Below, in pieces: positions 1 through 25,100 of a stretch of 64,000 nucleotides of DNA. Numbering within the stretch: position 1 is the first letter of the stretch; each line of letters starts with the position of its first letter. Position numbers and translations under genes: made by a program. Under the pieces are notes generated by a model. That model was not told the origin of the DNA. It saw nothing but the letters and a program-made list of their open reading frames with translations, and did no database searches. The DNA is from Prochilodus magdalenae (lineage: Eukaryota > Chordata > Actinopteri > Characiformes > Prochilodontidae), in the NCBI GenBank assembly GCA_024036415.1, contig JAMWET010001663.1:340001-404000 (forward strand), read 5' to 3'.

Positions 1-130
1 ACGGGACATAGCTTGGCTGATGAGCTACATTTTAAAGGAGGAACAGATCTGTAGATCTGATTTCTATCGTTGCTTTGTGGCATGTGTAATCTGTTGAATC
101 CCTTAACTTCTCCACTGCTGTGTGGTGAAG

Positions 131-13491
<13,361 letters not shown>

Positions 13492-13630
13492 TACACACAT
13501 ACGTACATACATGGACATCTCACACTAACACCAGCCGCACATCAGAAAGTGCTCATGACAAGCTACGCATGCAAACACACTCTCCAACTTGGAATCCGCA
13601 CAAGCAAAGGTAAACTGTGTAGGTATGAAC

Positions 13631-13636
13631 AATAAA
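13631..13636 (+). promoter_or_regulatory. cip2a polyadenylation signal
   Basis: A canonical AATAAA lies 140 bases after the cip2a stop codon and is followed by a GT/T-containing stretch. This implies a short 3' UTR of roughly 13492-13655. A second AATAAA-like cluster at 13779-13790 could serve as a later site. Confidence 0.7.
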
Positions 13637-13879
13637 GTAGTTGTCACAGTATGAAACAGATTATAGGCCATACAGTATGTGACACATTTTACCGATTTTT
13701 AATTGACATCCAATTAACTTATTACCTTTTGTATGTGGTCTGTACATTATACATGTCTTTCTCCTCACCATCAATTTAAATAAATAAATTTCTCAGTAAG
13801 TAAATGCTGTCGTCAGACATTTCTCATGCAAATTTGTTGCCGTGGGAACTATTATCGGATACTATTGTGTTCAGCTTTA

Positions 13880-14165
13880 TATGTACACAGTCAAGTCACA
13901 TTATTATGACCACGAGTTAATATCTAGAGTAACCTGTGTGCAGCATGGACAGCAGCTATGAAGGCTGGGAGTGTCTCTGGTCACAGGTATCTGGAGCCAT
14001 GCTGACGGCAGTGCATCCCACAACTACTGTAGGGTGGGTGTGTATGTGGTGGGGTGGGAACCGTAGAGCGAACAAGATGATCGAGGTGGTCCCACAGATG
14101 CTGAACTGGGTTTTAGACTCTAGCTAATTAGGGGACCAGGGTAGTGCTTGGAAGTCTTGGACATG
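13880..14165 (-). mobile_element. Second, decayed copy of the same Tc1-like fragment
   Basis: It follows the sequence of 11400-11660 (GGTATCTGGAGCCATGCTGAC, GATCRAGGTGGTCCCAC, GGGTAGTRCTTGGARGTCTT) in the same orientation with many changes. Its start at 13885 has the CACATTATTATGACCAC end typical of fish Tc1 elements. It lies just downstream of cip2a. Confidence 0.6.
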
Positions 14166-14800
14166 CTTGGTACATGATCTGCAAGGATAATTCATACCTA
14201 GCTTGGCTGAGAGTGCCTTCCAGATGGAGGACTGAGCCTAGAGAATGCCACAACATTTCCCAGACCATAAGGAAATATCGCAACATTTAACCCAGTGGAG
14301 TATAAGGGTTAATCTAAGTTTAAACATGAGTGATAGTATAAAACCCTGTGGACAGCAGAAATTTGACCATTCGTCCAGTAGGTGGAGCTGTGGCTCTCAA
14401 TAGAAACAAAGTAGGTTAACTACAGGCTTGTTTGAAAGACAGTATGACTTATTAAACACCAGGTAAACAATAAAAGAGCACTGTTTGTGAATCAGAATTA
14501 AGGACATGTATGAATAAAATATTTTTAATGTCCTGCCTTGGGAAAACCGTTTCAGCAAAAGTAGTTTCTGCTTTTAAAACTGGAAACTTTTTTTTCCCAT
14601 TACCCTTAAATTTATATAGAATTAATTTATTATATTTTTTTAAATAAATAAATGTTTTTATGAAATATTTTTGGTTACATTCTGTAATATCAACACTCTC
14701 AGCTTCTCTCGTTTAGATTTTAGTTTTTCCCGCTGAACTTTAGTGAGTCAGTGGTGTTGTGTGGGGTTGTGAACTGGATAGATAAGCTTGAGGTAGGACC
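14166..14800. other. Intergenic, nothing recognised
   Basis: AT-rich sequence without coding signal. One CTCF-like motif, CCAGTAGGTGGAGCTGTG, is at 14378-14395. Confidence 0.4.
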
Positions 14801-14802
14801 TT

Positions 14803-15010
14803 GTGCAGTGGTCGCCAGCCCTGGTCCTGAAGGTCTACCTACTAAACCTAGTTCCACCCACGGTTTGCTGCAGTTGCTTTAGCTTTTAAGAAAACCTTGA
14901 TTTGCTGAATCAGATTGGTAGCCATTGGCTGTATGCTTTGTAGGACAGCAGGCGAACAGCTCTGCTATTTATGATGGTTTATTAGAGATCTGTGGAACAG
15001 AATTTTGACA
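14803..15010. repeat. Abundant fish interspersed repeat fragment
   Basis: Reads CCAGCCCTGGTCCTGAAGG, then TAGTTCCACCCACGG, then CTGAATCAGATTGGTA. This is the wording of a very common teleost repeat, known to me by sequence and not by a secure family name. Confidence 0.4.
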
Positions 15011-15149
15011 CTGTTGTGGCTGTTTTAAATACTCTAGTGATGCATGTGATGTGATTAACTAATGCAAAGCCAGTTAGTCACAGACTAGAGAGTTTTAGGG
15101 CCGTTTTGTGTCATTTGTGCTTACACATGCACACACATACTAAGGGACA

Positions 15150-15300
15150 GTAGGCACACTTGCCCGGAGCAGTTGGGGGCGGAAAGGTGCCTTCCTCAAG
15201 GGCACTCTAGTCGTTACTGTCAGTTCAGGGAATCTAACCAGCAACCCTGCGGTTACAGGACTGATTCCTTAACCTCCAGCCCACAGCTGTCACGTGACCT
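15150..15300 (-). mobile_element. tRNA-derived SINE (V-SINE-like)
   Basis: On the - strand a box A-like GCTGGAGGTTAAGGAATC is followed about 35 bases later by a box B-like GGTTGCTGGTTAGATTCCC, the promoter pair of tRNA-derived SINEs. The box B is mutated (TTAGATT for TTCGATT). It is directly next to a LINE 3' end, and such pairs share tails. Confidence 0.5.
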
Positions 15301-16199
15301 TAGTTCTCAAAGTGCGGGCTCTCTATTAGTGCCTAGAATTAACAAAGTTACATCAGGGAGCAGAACCTTTTCGAACAAGGCCCCTAGCTTTGGAATAATC
15401 TACCTGTCAGTGTTCGGGACTTTAAGTCCAGGCTTAAAACCTACCTGTTTAGTCAAGCTTTTGGTAATTAGTCTTTTCTTTCTGATAGATAAAAGGTGCA
15501 GGTCTAGGGGTCCACTGACAGAGAGTGTTTGGTAAACTGGGAATGTTGGTGCTGTCGTCCCGCTGCTCGTCATATTCACTCAGGTTTGTTGACGGTGGAG
15601 CAGAGGGGCGCTGACTTCTCAGGGAGCCCTCATGTCTGTGTGACCTTCTGGCTCTCCCTTTTTAGTTAAGCTGTAATAGCCAGGCCTGCCGGAGTCACTG
15701 CTGCACTCTGTTAACATCGTATAGTGTATTCAGGTCTGTCAGAGCTAACAGTCTGTCTGTTCTCTCTGTCTGAGCTGAACTGCTGCCCATCCTGTGTGGC
15801 CTGATGCTGTTGCTACATCTGCTCTGTCTGGGAGCCACTGGGAGCCTTTACCACCACGGAGCTCCTGGCTGTCCTGCACTGTGGAAGCTTGGCCTGCGCC
15901 CGCTGACCCATCTTATGACCCACCAACATAATTACAGACTAATCAGGCATTACACTCTCCTTTCTTGTGCCGTGTTGTATCTGGTGTTGACCCGAGGAGG
16001 ATGGGTTCCCCCTTTGAGTCTTGGTTCCTCTTGAGGGTTCTTCCTTCCTAACTAAGGGAGGTTCTCCTTGCCACTGTCACCCTCAGCTTGCTCACTGGGG
16101 GCTCGAACACCAGATTCCTTGTAAAGATTCTTTGTAAAGCTGCTTTGTGACGTCTGTTGTAAAAAGCGCTATAAAAATAAATGTTGATTGATTGATTGA
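15300..16199 (+). mobile_element. 3' end of an L2-like LINE with TTGA tail
   Basis: At 15418-15465 the + frame reads DFKSRLKTYLFSQAF, the extreme C-terminus of fish L2-type reverse transcriptase ORFs. A 3' UTR of about 0.7 kb follows and ends in AAAAAGCGCTATAAAAATAA and (TTGA)n. A second copy of this 3' UTR is at 47565-48052. The element is 5'-truncated. Confidence 0.65.
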
Positions 16200-16780
16200 A
16201 CTGTCCCTGATACTTCTGTTGTAGTATCAGCCGCGAGTGACAGCCTACATAATACAAGAACATACAGTCTATTTCGAAGCATATTTCTGAGTGCAACTCA
16301 ATGCATATATGATGTGTGTTCACTAGATTCCCCAACAGCTGTACGTATGGGGTTGGTGTCAAATACTGCAGTTTCCCCACTGCTGGTTCTGGAGGCCCTG
16401 CACTTCTTGAGGTGTTCCCTGCTCCCATCACACATGACTCAACTGTTCAACTCATTAACAAGCCATCACTGACTTAAAGAGGTTGTAAAGCAGGGAAAGC
16501 ATCCATCCTGAGAAAATCACTGGTGTAATGTTCAAAGCCTCTGCCCTTCACATTCTATACATCATGCTGTATGTCTGGCTTTCAGACTGGACAAGCACAC
16601 CAAGCTATACATAACACACTCTCTGCCACCATGGGGAAAGAAGGGAGCTTGGACACAGGAGTGATGGTGGCAGGGAGCGCTTCAAGTTTTTCACCCAAAC
16701 TAAAAGCACATGCAAAACCAAAACTTGCCACTCCTATTACATAGTATAGTCTTGGACTCCTTAAGCATTTTATCAAATAT
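16200..16780. other. Intergenic, nothing certain
   Basis: The TTTCCCCACTGCTGGTTCTG patch near 16371 looks like common fish repeat text, but no end or frame could be set. Confidence 0.3.
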
Positions 16781-17390
16781 GCATTGAAAAGAACATGGAT
16801 AGAAGTACCTGATGCTGAATACTGGACAATTCCTCAGTCTCTTTTGTGGGTTACCTTCCTTCCCTTTAAGGTAAAATATAGTATAACATTTATTACAACT
16901 GCAATAGCAAATATTGATATCACAGTACATGCATCTAACATCAAAAAGAAATGTACAAAAATGTTTATAGGAGGTGAACAAGCAGGACTGAATATAACCT
17001 TCAGTGACGAGTCCCGCTTCTGTCTTGGTGGAGACGACCAGTGACACTGTGGTCAGCACCAAGATGAAAGTCACTCCACCTCCACCCCTACAGCACCATC
17101 TGCAGGAACTGTGTGAGGATATTCAAGCTACATGGGATGGATTATCACAGGACACCATTAGGAACCTCTACAGCTCCATAACGAGACGTCTGGCATGTTG
17201 GGTTAGTAAACATGGTGACCTGACCCCATACTGAAAGACAGACTTCTGTATGTGTAGCTCAATATATATTAATCATATCAGTCTGAATTTATCACCAGTT
17301 ATTGTTCCTGGTCACCTTTATCCTCCTTCCCAACAGCACCACACTCCCACACCTCCTTCTGGGTGCAACTATTCTTTTGAGGATGAGTGT
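16780..17390 (+). mobile_element. Tc1-like transposon relic
   Basis: The + strand around 16985-17045 reads NITFSDESRFCLGGDDQ, the SDESRF block of Tc1 transposases. After a stop, 17088-17234 reads LQELCEDIQATWDGLSQDTI and then RRLACWVSKHGDLTPY, the C-terminus. The right end, TTCTGGGTGCAACTATTCTT at 17361, is a terminal repeat shared with 525-1215. The transposase is interrupted and inactive. Confidence 0.7.
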
Positions 17391-17491
17391 GTATAAAATA
17401 ATATTATATTAGAAGTCAAGTAAAACAGTTACATTATGCAGAATAGAGACATTAAAAGATTAAAATAAACAAGTGACACCAGCGAGTTTGA

Positions 17492-17495
17492 CATA

Positions 17496-17584
<89 letters not shown>

Positions 17585-17585
17585 G
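17492..17585. repeat. (TA)n microsatellite
   Basis: About 94 bases of nearly pure TA. Confidence 0.95.
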
Positions 17586-17639
17586 GCAGTAGCATAACCA
17601 AATTAGTTAAGAAAGTGAAACTTGATTGGTTGTCTGTGA

Positions 17640-18020
17640 GTGATGTCACTCTGTTACGGTCAATCAATATATTTATCGCGAAACCCCGCCCCTTTTATTA
17701 CTCACCCAATTGCTGCAGCCATAAGTCCGTTATCCTCGCGCTCGTGTTTGAATTTAAATTGAGGTAACGGTGGAACAGCAGAGCTGCGTCCTGTAAGGTT
17801 CGGTAACCGTCCAAAGACAGAAACACCGTCGTTGTCTAACGGCTAGCAGCTAATATTACTACAGGACATTACAGGTAGGACCTGAACGGATATCGATGTC
17901 CGCCGTGGCAGTGATTAGTGTTTGGCTTTTAGTGGTCAGTCTCAGGTTTAAGTTTGCTGTGTTCCCTCCCTGGCTGTGTACAGCTCGGCTCTCGGTTTCA
18001 ATTTAGCTAGCTAGTTAGCT
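17640..18020 (+). promoter_or_regulatory. CpG-rich promoter-like island with possible non-coding first exon
   Basis: In otherwise CpG-poor DNA this stretch has many CG pairs (ATCGCG, CCCCGCCCC, CTCGCGCTCG, TTCGGTAACCG, CACCGTCG, GTCCGCCG). It has a GC box at 17686-17694 and a CCAAT-like CCCAATTG at 17706. A consensus donor, TTACAG followed by GTAGGA, occurs at 17869-17880, so a non-coding exon of roughly 17750-17874 on the + strand is plausible. No downstream coding exon is visible on that strand. It could be a lncRNA start, or a leftover of a gene lost from between cip2a and hhla2. Confidence 0.35.
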
Positions 18021-18244
18021 ATGTCGTATGTGTGGTGTGAACGGTGCTTCATGGTTAGCCTGTCAAACATTTAATTTCAGTTTAGTGGATTTATTACGGG
18101 TTAAAACTAGCTTCATATTTGCGAGTTTCTTATTCGAATTCTCCCGTCCACCTTAAATTGTGCAGCAGGTACGGGCACTGACGTTATGTAACGTAGCGAA
18201 AGAGTCGAAAGTGCTGCACCGTTTAAGGTGGAATGGGAGCGGGG

Positions 18245-18360
18245 AATTCAGAAGGTTTAGATTTAGATTTCCCTTATTAGCCCCGCAGTGGGGAAATGTA
18301 GCCTCCGCATTTAACCCATCCGTGAAGTGAAACACCCACAGACACACTCGCTAGTGACCA
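18245..18360. mobile_element. Fish retroelement fragment
   Basis: CCCCGCAGTGGGGAAATGTA followed by GCATTTAACCCATCCGTGA is the text of a frequent teleost retroelement end. It is short and has no ORF. Confidence 0.4.
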
Positions 18361-18829
18361 CACTAGATACTAGAACAGAATTAAAATCATAACCTGTATA
18401 ACACACTAATGATTGCATTCGTGAGTCAGACGGGAACTTACTAATTGACTAGCATTTAGAGGGCTGACCTGCTGAGAGCCGGTAGGCAAGTCACGATGTC
18501 ACATGACCTTGTTAAACCAATGAAACACAAGGCATGTCTTTTGACACGTACGTGAGCCAATGGCACACATAATACTGTTGGGCATCCGTCCAGCGTCTGG
18601 AAGTTGAAAAACCGGACTCTCCAGGCTAAACCTGGCCAACCCTATTTGTTTTGGAATGTCCCATTCCACCTGTGCCAAAGAGATATGTGTGATCCTTTAA
18701 GGTGAACTGAAAGAAAGTAGCTAGGGTTGTCGAGGTGGAAAATGGATTTAAGCCCTCATTAATTTACCTTCATTAATTACACAGATTTTATGTCTTTGTT
18801 GTGTAGCTAGGGCGATATGGTCCATGACC

Positions 18830-18960
18830 AACTGTAGCCCCAGTGCCCACAAGCAGGTTAAAGCGTGTGTGTGAGTTGATGTGTATGTCTGTGTGTCTGC
18901 CCTGCCATGGACTGGTGGCCTGTCCAGGGTGTTTTCTTCCTTCCTCTCCTCTCTTCCCTA
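18830..18960. repeat. Common fish repeat fragment
   Basis: TGCCATGGACTGGTGGCCTG then TCCAGGGTGTTTTCTTCCTT is the hallmark of a widespread teleost SINE-like repeat. Only the core is present. Confidence 0.4.
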
Positions 18961-19299
18961 CCCTAAGGAATAAGTGGCTTCCACGATGTACAAACAAACG
19001 AATAAATATTAGGGTAGGGTAAGTCTCTGACAGCTCAAAACCAACACAAAGCCCTGTGACTCATACACGCACTACAACAATCCATACCTAAATGGCGTCT
19101 AACTGAGGCAGATTTGTGTATACACACATGCAAAGCCATTTACAGTGTTTAAGTGATATCTAAAACTAGACAGGTAAAGATAGAAAGTGGGATGTTAACA
19201 TTTAGGTAAATGGTACTCTATGAAATGGGGTTCAAAGGCATGAAAATGTATGGATATCCAAAGTGCACTTTATTGTACCTTAAAATTCTCTGTAGACGA

Positions 19300-22190
19300 T
19301 GTGCAACTTTTGTCCCAGAGTGACAGTGCCTACACTTTACTGTGCTTTAACTTTTACATGATGACTTGCAGATTAAAAACAAATAAAATACAAAATGTAA
19401 ACAAATAATCACACAATACAATATCAATATGTCAAACAAAGATCAAATAAACAGTCATAAAGCTAACAGGCAAAAAATCTAGACGCTCGTTTGGTCCTTG
19501 ATATTAGCTGCTTTTAATATAGATACATATTTCTTTTTTTGTTTATATGCTTTTTCCTTACATTAATCTGATTTTGGTCATATACAAGATTCACCCACTT
19601 AAGTAAAAAAAAGAAAGAAAGAAGCTCTGGATTCACTTCAAGCTTGAAGACTTTTAAAATATGATTTTGTTGCTTAATATCAGTTGTACATGTTTGTGGA
19701 AATAATGGAAAAAGTGCAGTGAAATTTTATTTTGTAGCTTTTCAATCAGGATGCCTTGTGTCAGAAAGATGTAAAATATAAAAATATAGTCATGACAGAT
19801 AAAGCTTGAGCCTGGGCTTCTTCAACATAGTGATAGCACCATCTGAACAGTAGAAGGCGCTGTGGCACACTGCTAAGTTTATAAACTTTATTTGAATTTG
19901 TTTTCAGACTTTTTGCTCACAGGCTGCAGAACTTGGTTTAGTGTTTTCCCATGACTTCTAATATATATCTTCAGATTAGTCACATGCATTTTATCAAGGC
20001 TAAGTGCAGGTTTGTGGTTACACTGTGTTTCTGTATTTCTTGTGAAACACATTAACCCACATGACTCAGGTACTCCTTGTGATTGAGCAGTATGTAATGC
20101 TGTATTTTATTGTCGTCTTGAACAATGAATGATTGATTTTGGATTTAAAGGTCGTGGACCAACCCAGTTTAAAGTGCTGCTGTTTCTTATGACTTGTTTT
20201 TTTTTTTTTCTTCTTTCGGTATCAAGAAACTGCATAGCTTTAGTTTCGTTTAGAGAACAGGTACTGACGATCCCGCTGATGGAATGTAAAAAGACATACA
20301 GTTTATTTCCTTCATTAGATAAACAAATATCCTTCATTGCCAGTTTCAAGTAGATTCAGTAATCACTCCATTAACATATCATTTAATACATTCTGGTGCA
20401 AACTCATTTCTGGCCCTGACTGGCAGTTCTGCTCTGGAGCAAAGCACCATTTCTTGTGACTTCATTTGGCATGTGGAATATAAAAAGGCCCAGTGCTGCG
20501 TTTTAGTGTTGAAACCAGAGATGTACATTCTCTAGACCAGAGAAAACAAAACATCCAAAAAACTTGACTCTAAACTTCACCAACATTCTGAAAGATAGAG
20601 AAAGTTAGAAAGCTACGAAAACGTGAAGATTGAGTTGATTTAAACCTTGATCATCATTTTTTTTTTTTTTTTCCCCCAATTCACTTTTACTCCATTATCA
20701 TACATACAAATAACACTTTAAGCCCCTTAGACAGCTGTACACATTTGTTCACAAGCTTAAGATGGACGGGTGTTACAGATTGCAGTTGCAAAGCAAAATT
20801 TTTGGTGTGAGATAACAGGGCTGATCTTAGATGACTTCTGGCATCTGGAAAAACCACAGCTTCATTACACAGATCACATAGCTAAGGTTCCTGCCTACAT
20901 CTTAGTCCTTCATAAATAACATTAGAAAAGCAGTTACCCAGTTCTCGCGAGAGGTCCTCCTCGGAAGGTACATGGCTCTACAACAGGTGTTCTGGATCTA
21001 CAGTGGTAATGGAAAAGATGCTGTTCTCCCTGCTGGGGCACCATCACAATGATTTTGAATTATTAGCTCACGTGAATGCTGTTAGATGAGCCCTTGGAGG
21101 AGCAAAGACTTAAGTAAACAGCAATCAACTTCAGGAGCTGAACTTTCCCATAAATCATTGCGACTTCATGCGTTATTCTTTTCACACTCCAAAATAAAGT
21201 CGGTTATAAGCCACAGCAACAGACCATTTTACAATGCTTAACATTTCAAAACCATAACCTCTGCCCTTTCCGTGATGCGTGAATTGTTCTCCTTTGCTAG
21301 GTGTCTGGCCACTTTTGTACTGTAGCTGTGACACATATCTGCGTAGTGAATTGAGGTGGGTGAGGGGGAAAAATGTAAAGCTTGTTTAAATGGGACTAGA
21401 AAGCTATATGCCATCTTCCAGAGGAACAACAGAATACTCACACATAACCTTCTAAATACTGACCTTTCATAAAGTACCGGTATAAAGTTCTCTGCCCTGC
21501 TTAGGTTTTTATTACGTTCCTTAACAGAATGCTTATGGCTCAGTGGTTTGTATGAGACTCATATACGAAGTTCATTGTTCCAACAACAGTAATAGAGAGT
21601 CTTAAACAATAACAGGCCAGCCAGTCTGAGATAGTTGTGGAAGTCTCAGCCTAATGGAGGTTGTTTTGTATGTAGTAAATAGGCAGGACATGATGGCAGT
21701 ATGTCTCACATTCCACTGAACACACCGTGTTTTACCATAATCTGTTGTCCAGACGTATATTAAAGACACCATTATTAAAAAAAAAAAAAAAAGTGAACCG
21801 TAGACCTGTTTATGTTCAAGCTGAATGTTACTTTTAGGCAGTTGTTGTATGATAACCAAACCATTGTATCTTGGTGTGCGTCCAAGTGTCCCATATGGGT
21901 CCATTAAAAGTAAAGCTGGCAGGAGTTTATCAGTAGATCCGTAGCATATACTTCAGCTTCAGATGGACCTGGTGAAGTGCTGCATTCCATGCTGCTGTCA
22001 CTGTCATGCACGCTCCTTATCACATTCTGTCCTGGCAGCTCTGCATTCTCTCAGTGTTTGGTCTATAAGTGTAAGTGTTAACTATTAGGTCTGTCACTTT
22101 GTGAACTGCATAGTTTCTCTGTGACATAGTCTGCAGCAGGAGTTCTTAGGACATCAAATAACTTCCACATCTTCCATAGGAACACATTTC
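19300..22190 (-). other. 3' flank of hhla2-like copy A, duplicated downstream of copy B
   Basis: This non-coding stretch aligns piece by piece with 42810-44250. Examples are CAATATCAATATGWCAARCAAAG, TATCCTTCAYTGCCAGTTTC and CAGAATGCTTRTGGCTCAG, followed by AGGCCTGTTTATG-type blocks in the same order. It probably contains the copy A 3' UTR. Reverse-strand AATAAA candidates are at 21510-21515, 20303-20308 and 19269-19274, and I cannot say which is used. A CTCF-like motif, CAGTAGAAGGCGCTGTGG, is at 19848-19865. Confidence 0.6.
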
Positions 22191-25100
22191 CTAGTTAGTC
22201 TGCCCATTATCTTGTCCAGGGTTTTTCAGTTCCTGTTGTTCATCTTTTGTGTCTGTGGATGTTGATTTTTGTCCTGTAAAGAGTAAGGAACAGTCAGACC
22301 CAGATAAATGTAGCATATCTTTTAAGCTCGAACTCTCTAACTGACTGCACCTTCCATTCTCATTCCACAGCAAAATACTGACCACATAATAAGCCTAATT
22401 ACTATTTTACAAATTGTTTCAAACTCACCATTGCGTTTGAGTTCCATACATGGCTTCCATTTATGTTTTCTGATGACAAGTCCGACAGCAACAGCAACAA
22501 CAACAACAACAGCAACAACAACACAGACACCAATAATGATGCCGGTTGTGGATGCTAATAGGGGAAAAAAAAGTTGAGAGCACTGAAATAAATATTACAA
22601 GATCTCTTTCAAAAAGTTTAGCAACGTATCCAAATATGTTATCTTAGAATTTACAAAAAAGATGGAATTTTCAGTTCCAGAATTGGTGAAGGTTAGGTTA
22701 AGTGTACCCAATAAGCCCATGTACCCTTTAAGCCCACTTTCAACTTCTATGTCAATTTAGAAAAAAAAGAAAAACATATATTTTGCCGTCTATTACTTTA
22801 TCCAATCAAATGGTTGGTTACTTCTATAACATTTTTTATTGCATACAAATCACATTTTCCATTGTTGAGTTAGCCCCACCCAAGTGTATACAGTCTACTC
22901 CCTAAAACTTTGGTGTTTTGGGACCTGTCAGAAATCCTCCATTTTCAGCTATTTTCAGCCACATCTTTGGTACATACATTAATATTATGTACAATAAGAG
23001 GTAAACGTTTCCCTTCAAATGAAAAGATTAGTTTTATGAGCTAGTAAACATAGATCTCATGCTAACACCCCTACCCCTGTTAATGCTACACTGCTACACT
23101 ACAGGTTTAGGCTTTTCCTCATTTGGACACACCCACACTGCCTTTTAAAATGACCTTGTACTAACTATAGTAGGTAAACAAGTTCCATGTACAACTCTGT
23201 AATTAAGGCTCAGTCTCTCTGTGTTTACGCTTTGATTACAATTCATCCCCCAGACTGTATTAAATGTTACTGGGACTAATATATGATTATTAAGAGAGTC
23301 AGAGCTCTTGCTGAAGGAACTGACCATTACCTGATTTGATTTGCACTGAGGTCTCCATGATCTGTCTGGACCGGGTAGTGATCCTCTCACAGGTGTACGT
23401 TCCTGAGTGTTTCTCACTGTCCACTTTGAACAGTGCGATGTTTCCTTCACGTGTTATTTTGACATCTATACCATTCCACTTAATGTCTTGCTGTGATGTT
23501 TGGCCATCGTAGCTCAGAACAGTGGAGGAGCCTTCATAGGTCAAGGTGAAGTTTCCAGCCTCTCCCTTAGGACAATGGAATATTATATTCTCTCCTGAAA
23601 TAATTTCAGTTTTCTCTGGAAAAAATCAGACAACACTGGCCATTATTAAGATGTTAAGCGGATGAACTCGAATACATAAATACAATTTTAAACATCAGTA
23701 TTTTATCTAGAATGACAATATGTTCATAAGAATTGCTGCTATAATCCTATAAGGACAAACTGAATTGTCTTGGTGGAAGGCGAATCTACTTTCCAGTCTC
23801 AAGTCTTTTGAAGCCTCCAACAGGTTATCTTCCAGGATTGCCCTGTATTTAGCTCTACTCAGCTTCCCTGTCCCTGCTGACGAAATCATGATGCTGCCAC
23901 CACCATGTTTTACAGTGGGGATGGTGTGTTCAGGGTGATGAGCAGTGTTACTTTTCCGCCACACATAGCGCTTTGCAATAGGCCAAAAAGGTCATCTTTG
24001 GTCTCATCGGACCACAGCTCCTTCTTCCATCTCCTCCTTCTTGTTTGCCATGTTCCTTACATGGCTTGTGGAAAACTGACAGATCGACCACTTCTTTTGT
24101 CTTTCTTTCAACAATGGCCAGATTTGTGTAGTGTGTGACTTGTAGTTGTCCTGTGGACAGATTCTCCCCCCTGATTTGTGGGTTTCTGCAGCTCCTCCAG
24201 GGTTACCATGGGTCTCTTGGCTGCTTCTCTGACCAGTGTTATCTCCTTGCTCGATCTGTCAGTTTGGGTAGATGACCATGTCTTGGTAGATTTGTAATTG
24301 TAGAATACTTTTTCCATTTTTCGATGATGGATGGGCTTGGGATATGTTTTTATAACCTAACCTTGCTTTACACTTTTCCACAACTTTATCTCTGACCTGT
24401 CTGGTGAGTTCCTTGGTCTTCATGATGCTGTTTGTTCACTAGTGTTCTTTAACAAACCACTGAGACCATTACAGAACAGGTGTATTTGTAGTGAGACTAA
24501 ATTACACACAGCTGGATTCTGTTAACTAATTAAGTGACCTCTAAAGGCAATTGATTGCACTGGATTTTATTTAGGGGTCTTTTACTTTTAAAAGCCACTG
24601 TAGCTTATACCCTCTGACTACATTTATAGCATCTTATAGCTATATAACTGGCATGGTTTTTACCCTGTATGTAGTACCTGGTATTATGCAGGGTATTTGT
24701 CCTAGTGTTAATGCGTATGGATTGTCTGGCAGTACTCACCATGCGTCAGGCTGGTGTTGTATGTTTGCGTCCCGTCCTCAAAGCTGATGGAGCAGGTGTA
24801 TGTGAGGCTTTCTAATTGAGCTGGGAGAATGCTGGCCAGTGTGTAAAGGCCCTGACTGTCCAGGTCTGTCTTAGTGGTGAATGAGTTTTGTGATTTCCCA
24901 TTAATTGTCCATGAGATTCTTGGTTCTGGGTAAACTCCACGTGTGTTGCAGGTAATTCCATCATCTGTCATTTTTATATCCACTGATTTGATTGGGGCTG
25001 AAAGAAATGGGGGACAATTTGAAAAGTACTTATTACAAAAAATATATATATTTTTTAATTCTGAAACTTTTTTGGCGTGTAGAGTGAGAATTAGCGATGC

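Noticed and set aside
16048..16431. Reverse-strand frame of about 127 codons
   Set aside because: It runs through the LINE 3' UTR and its TTGA tail; no protein similarity.
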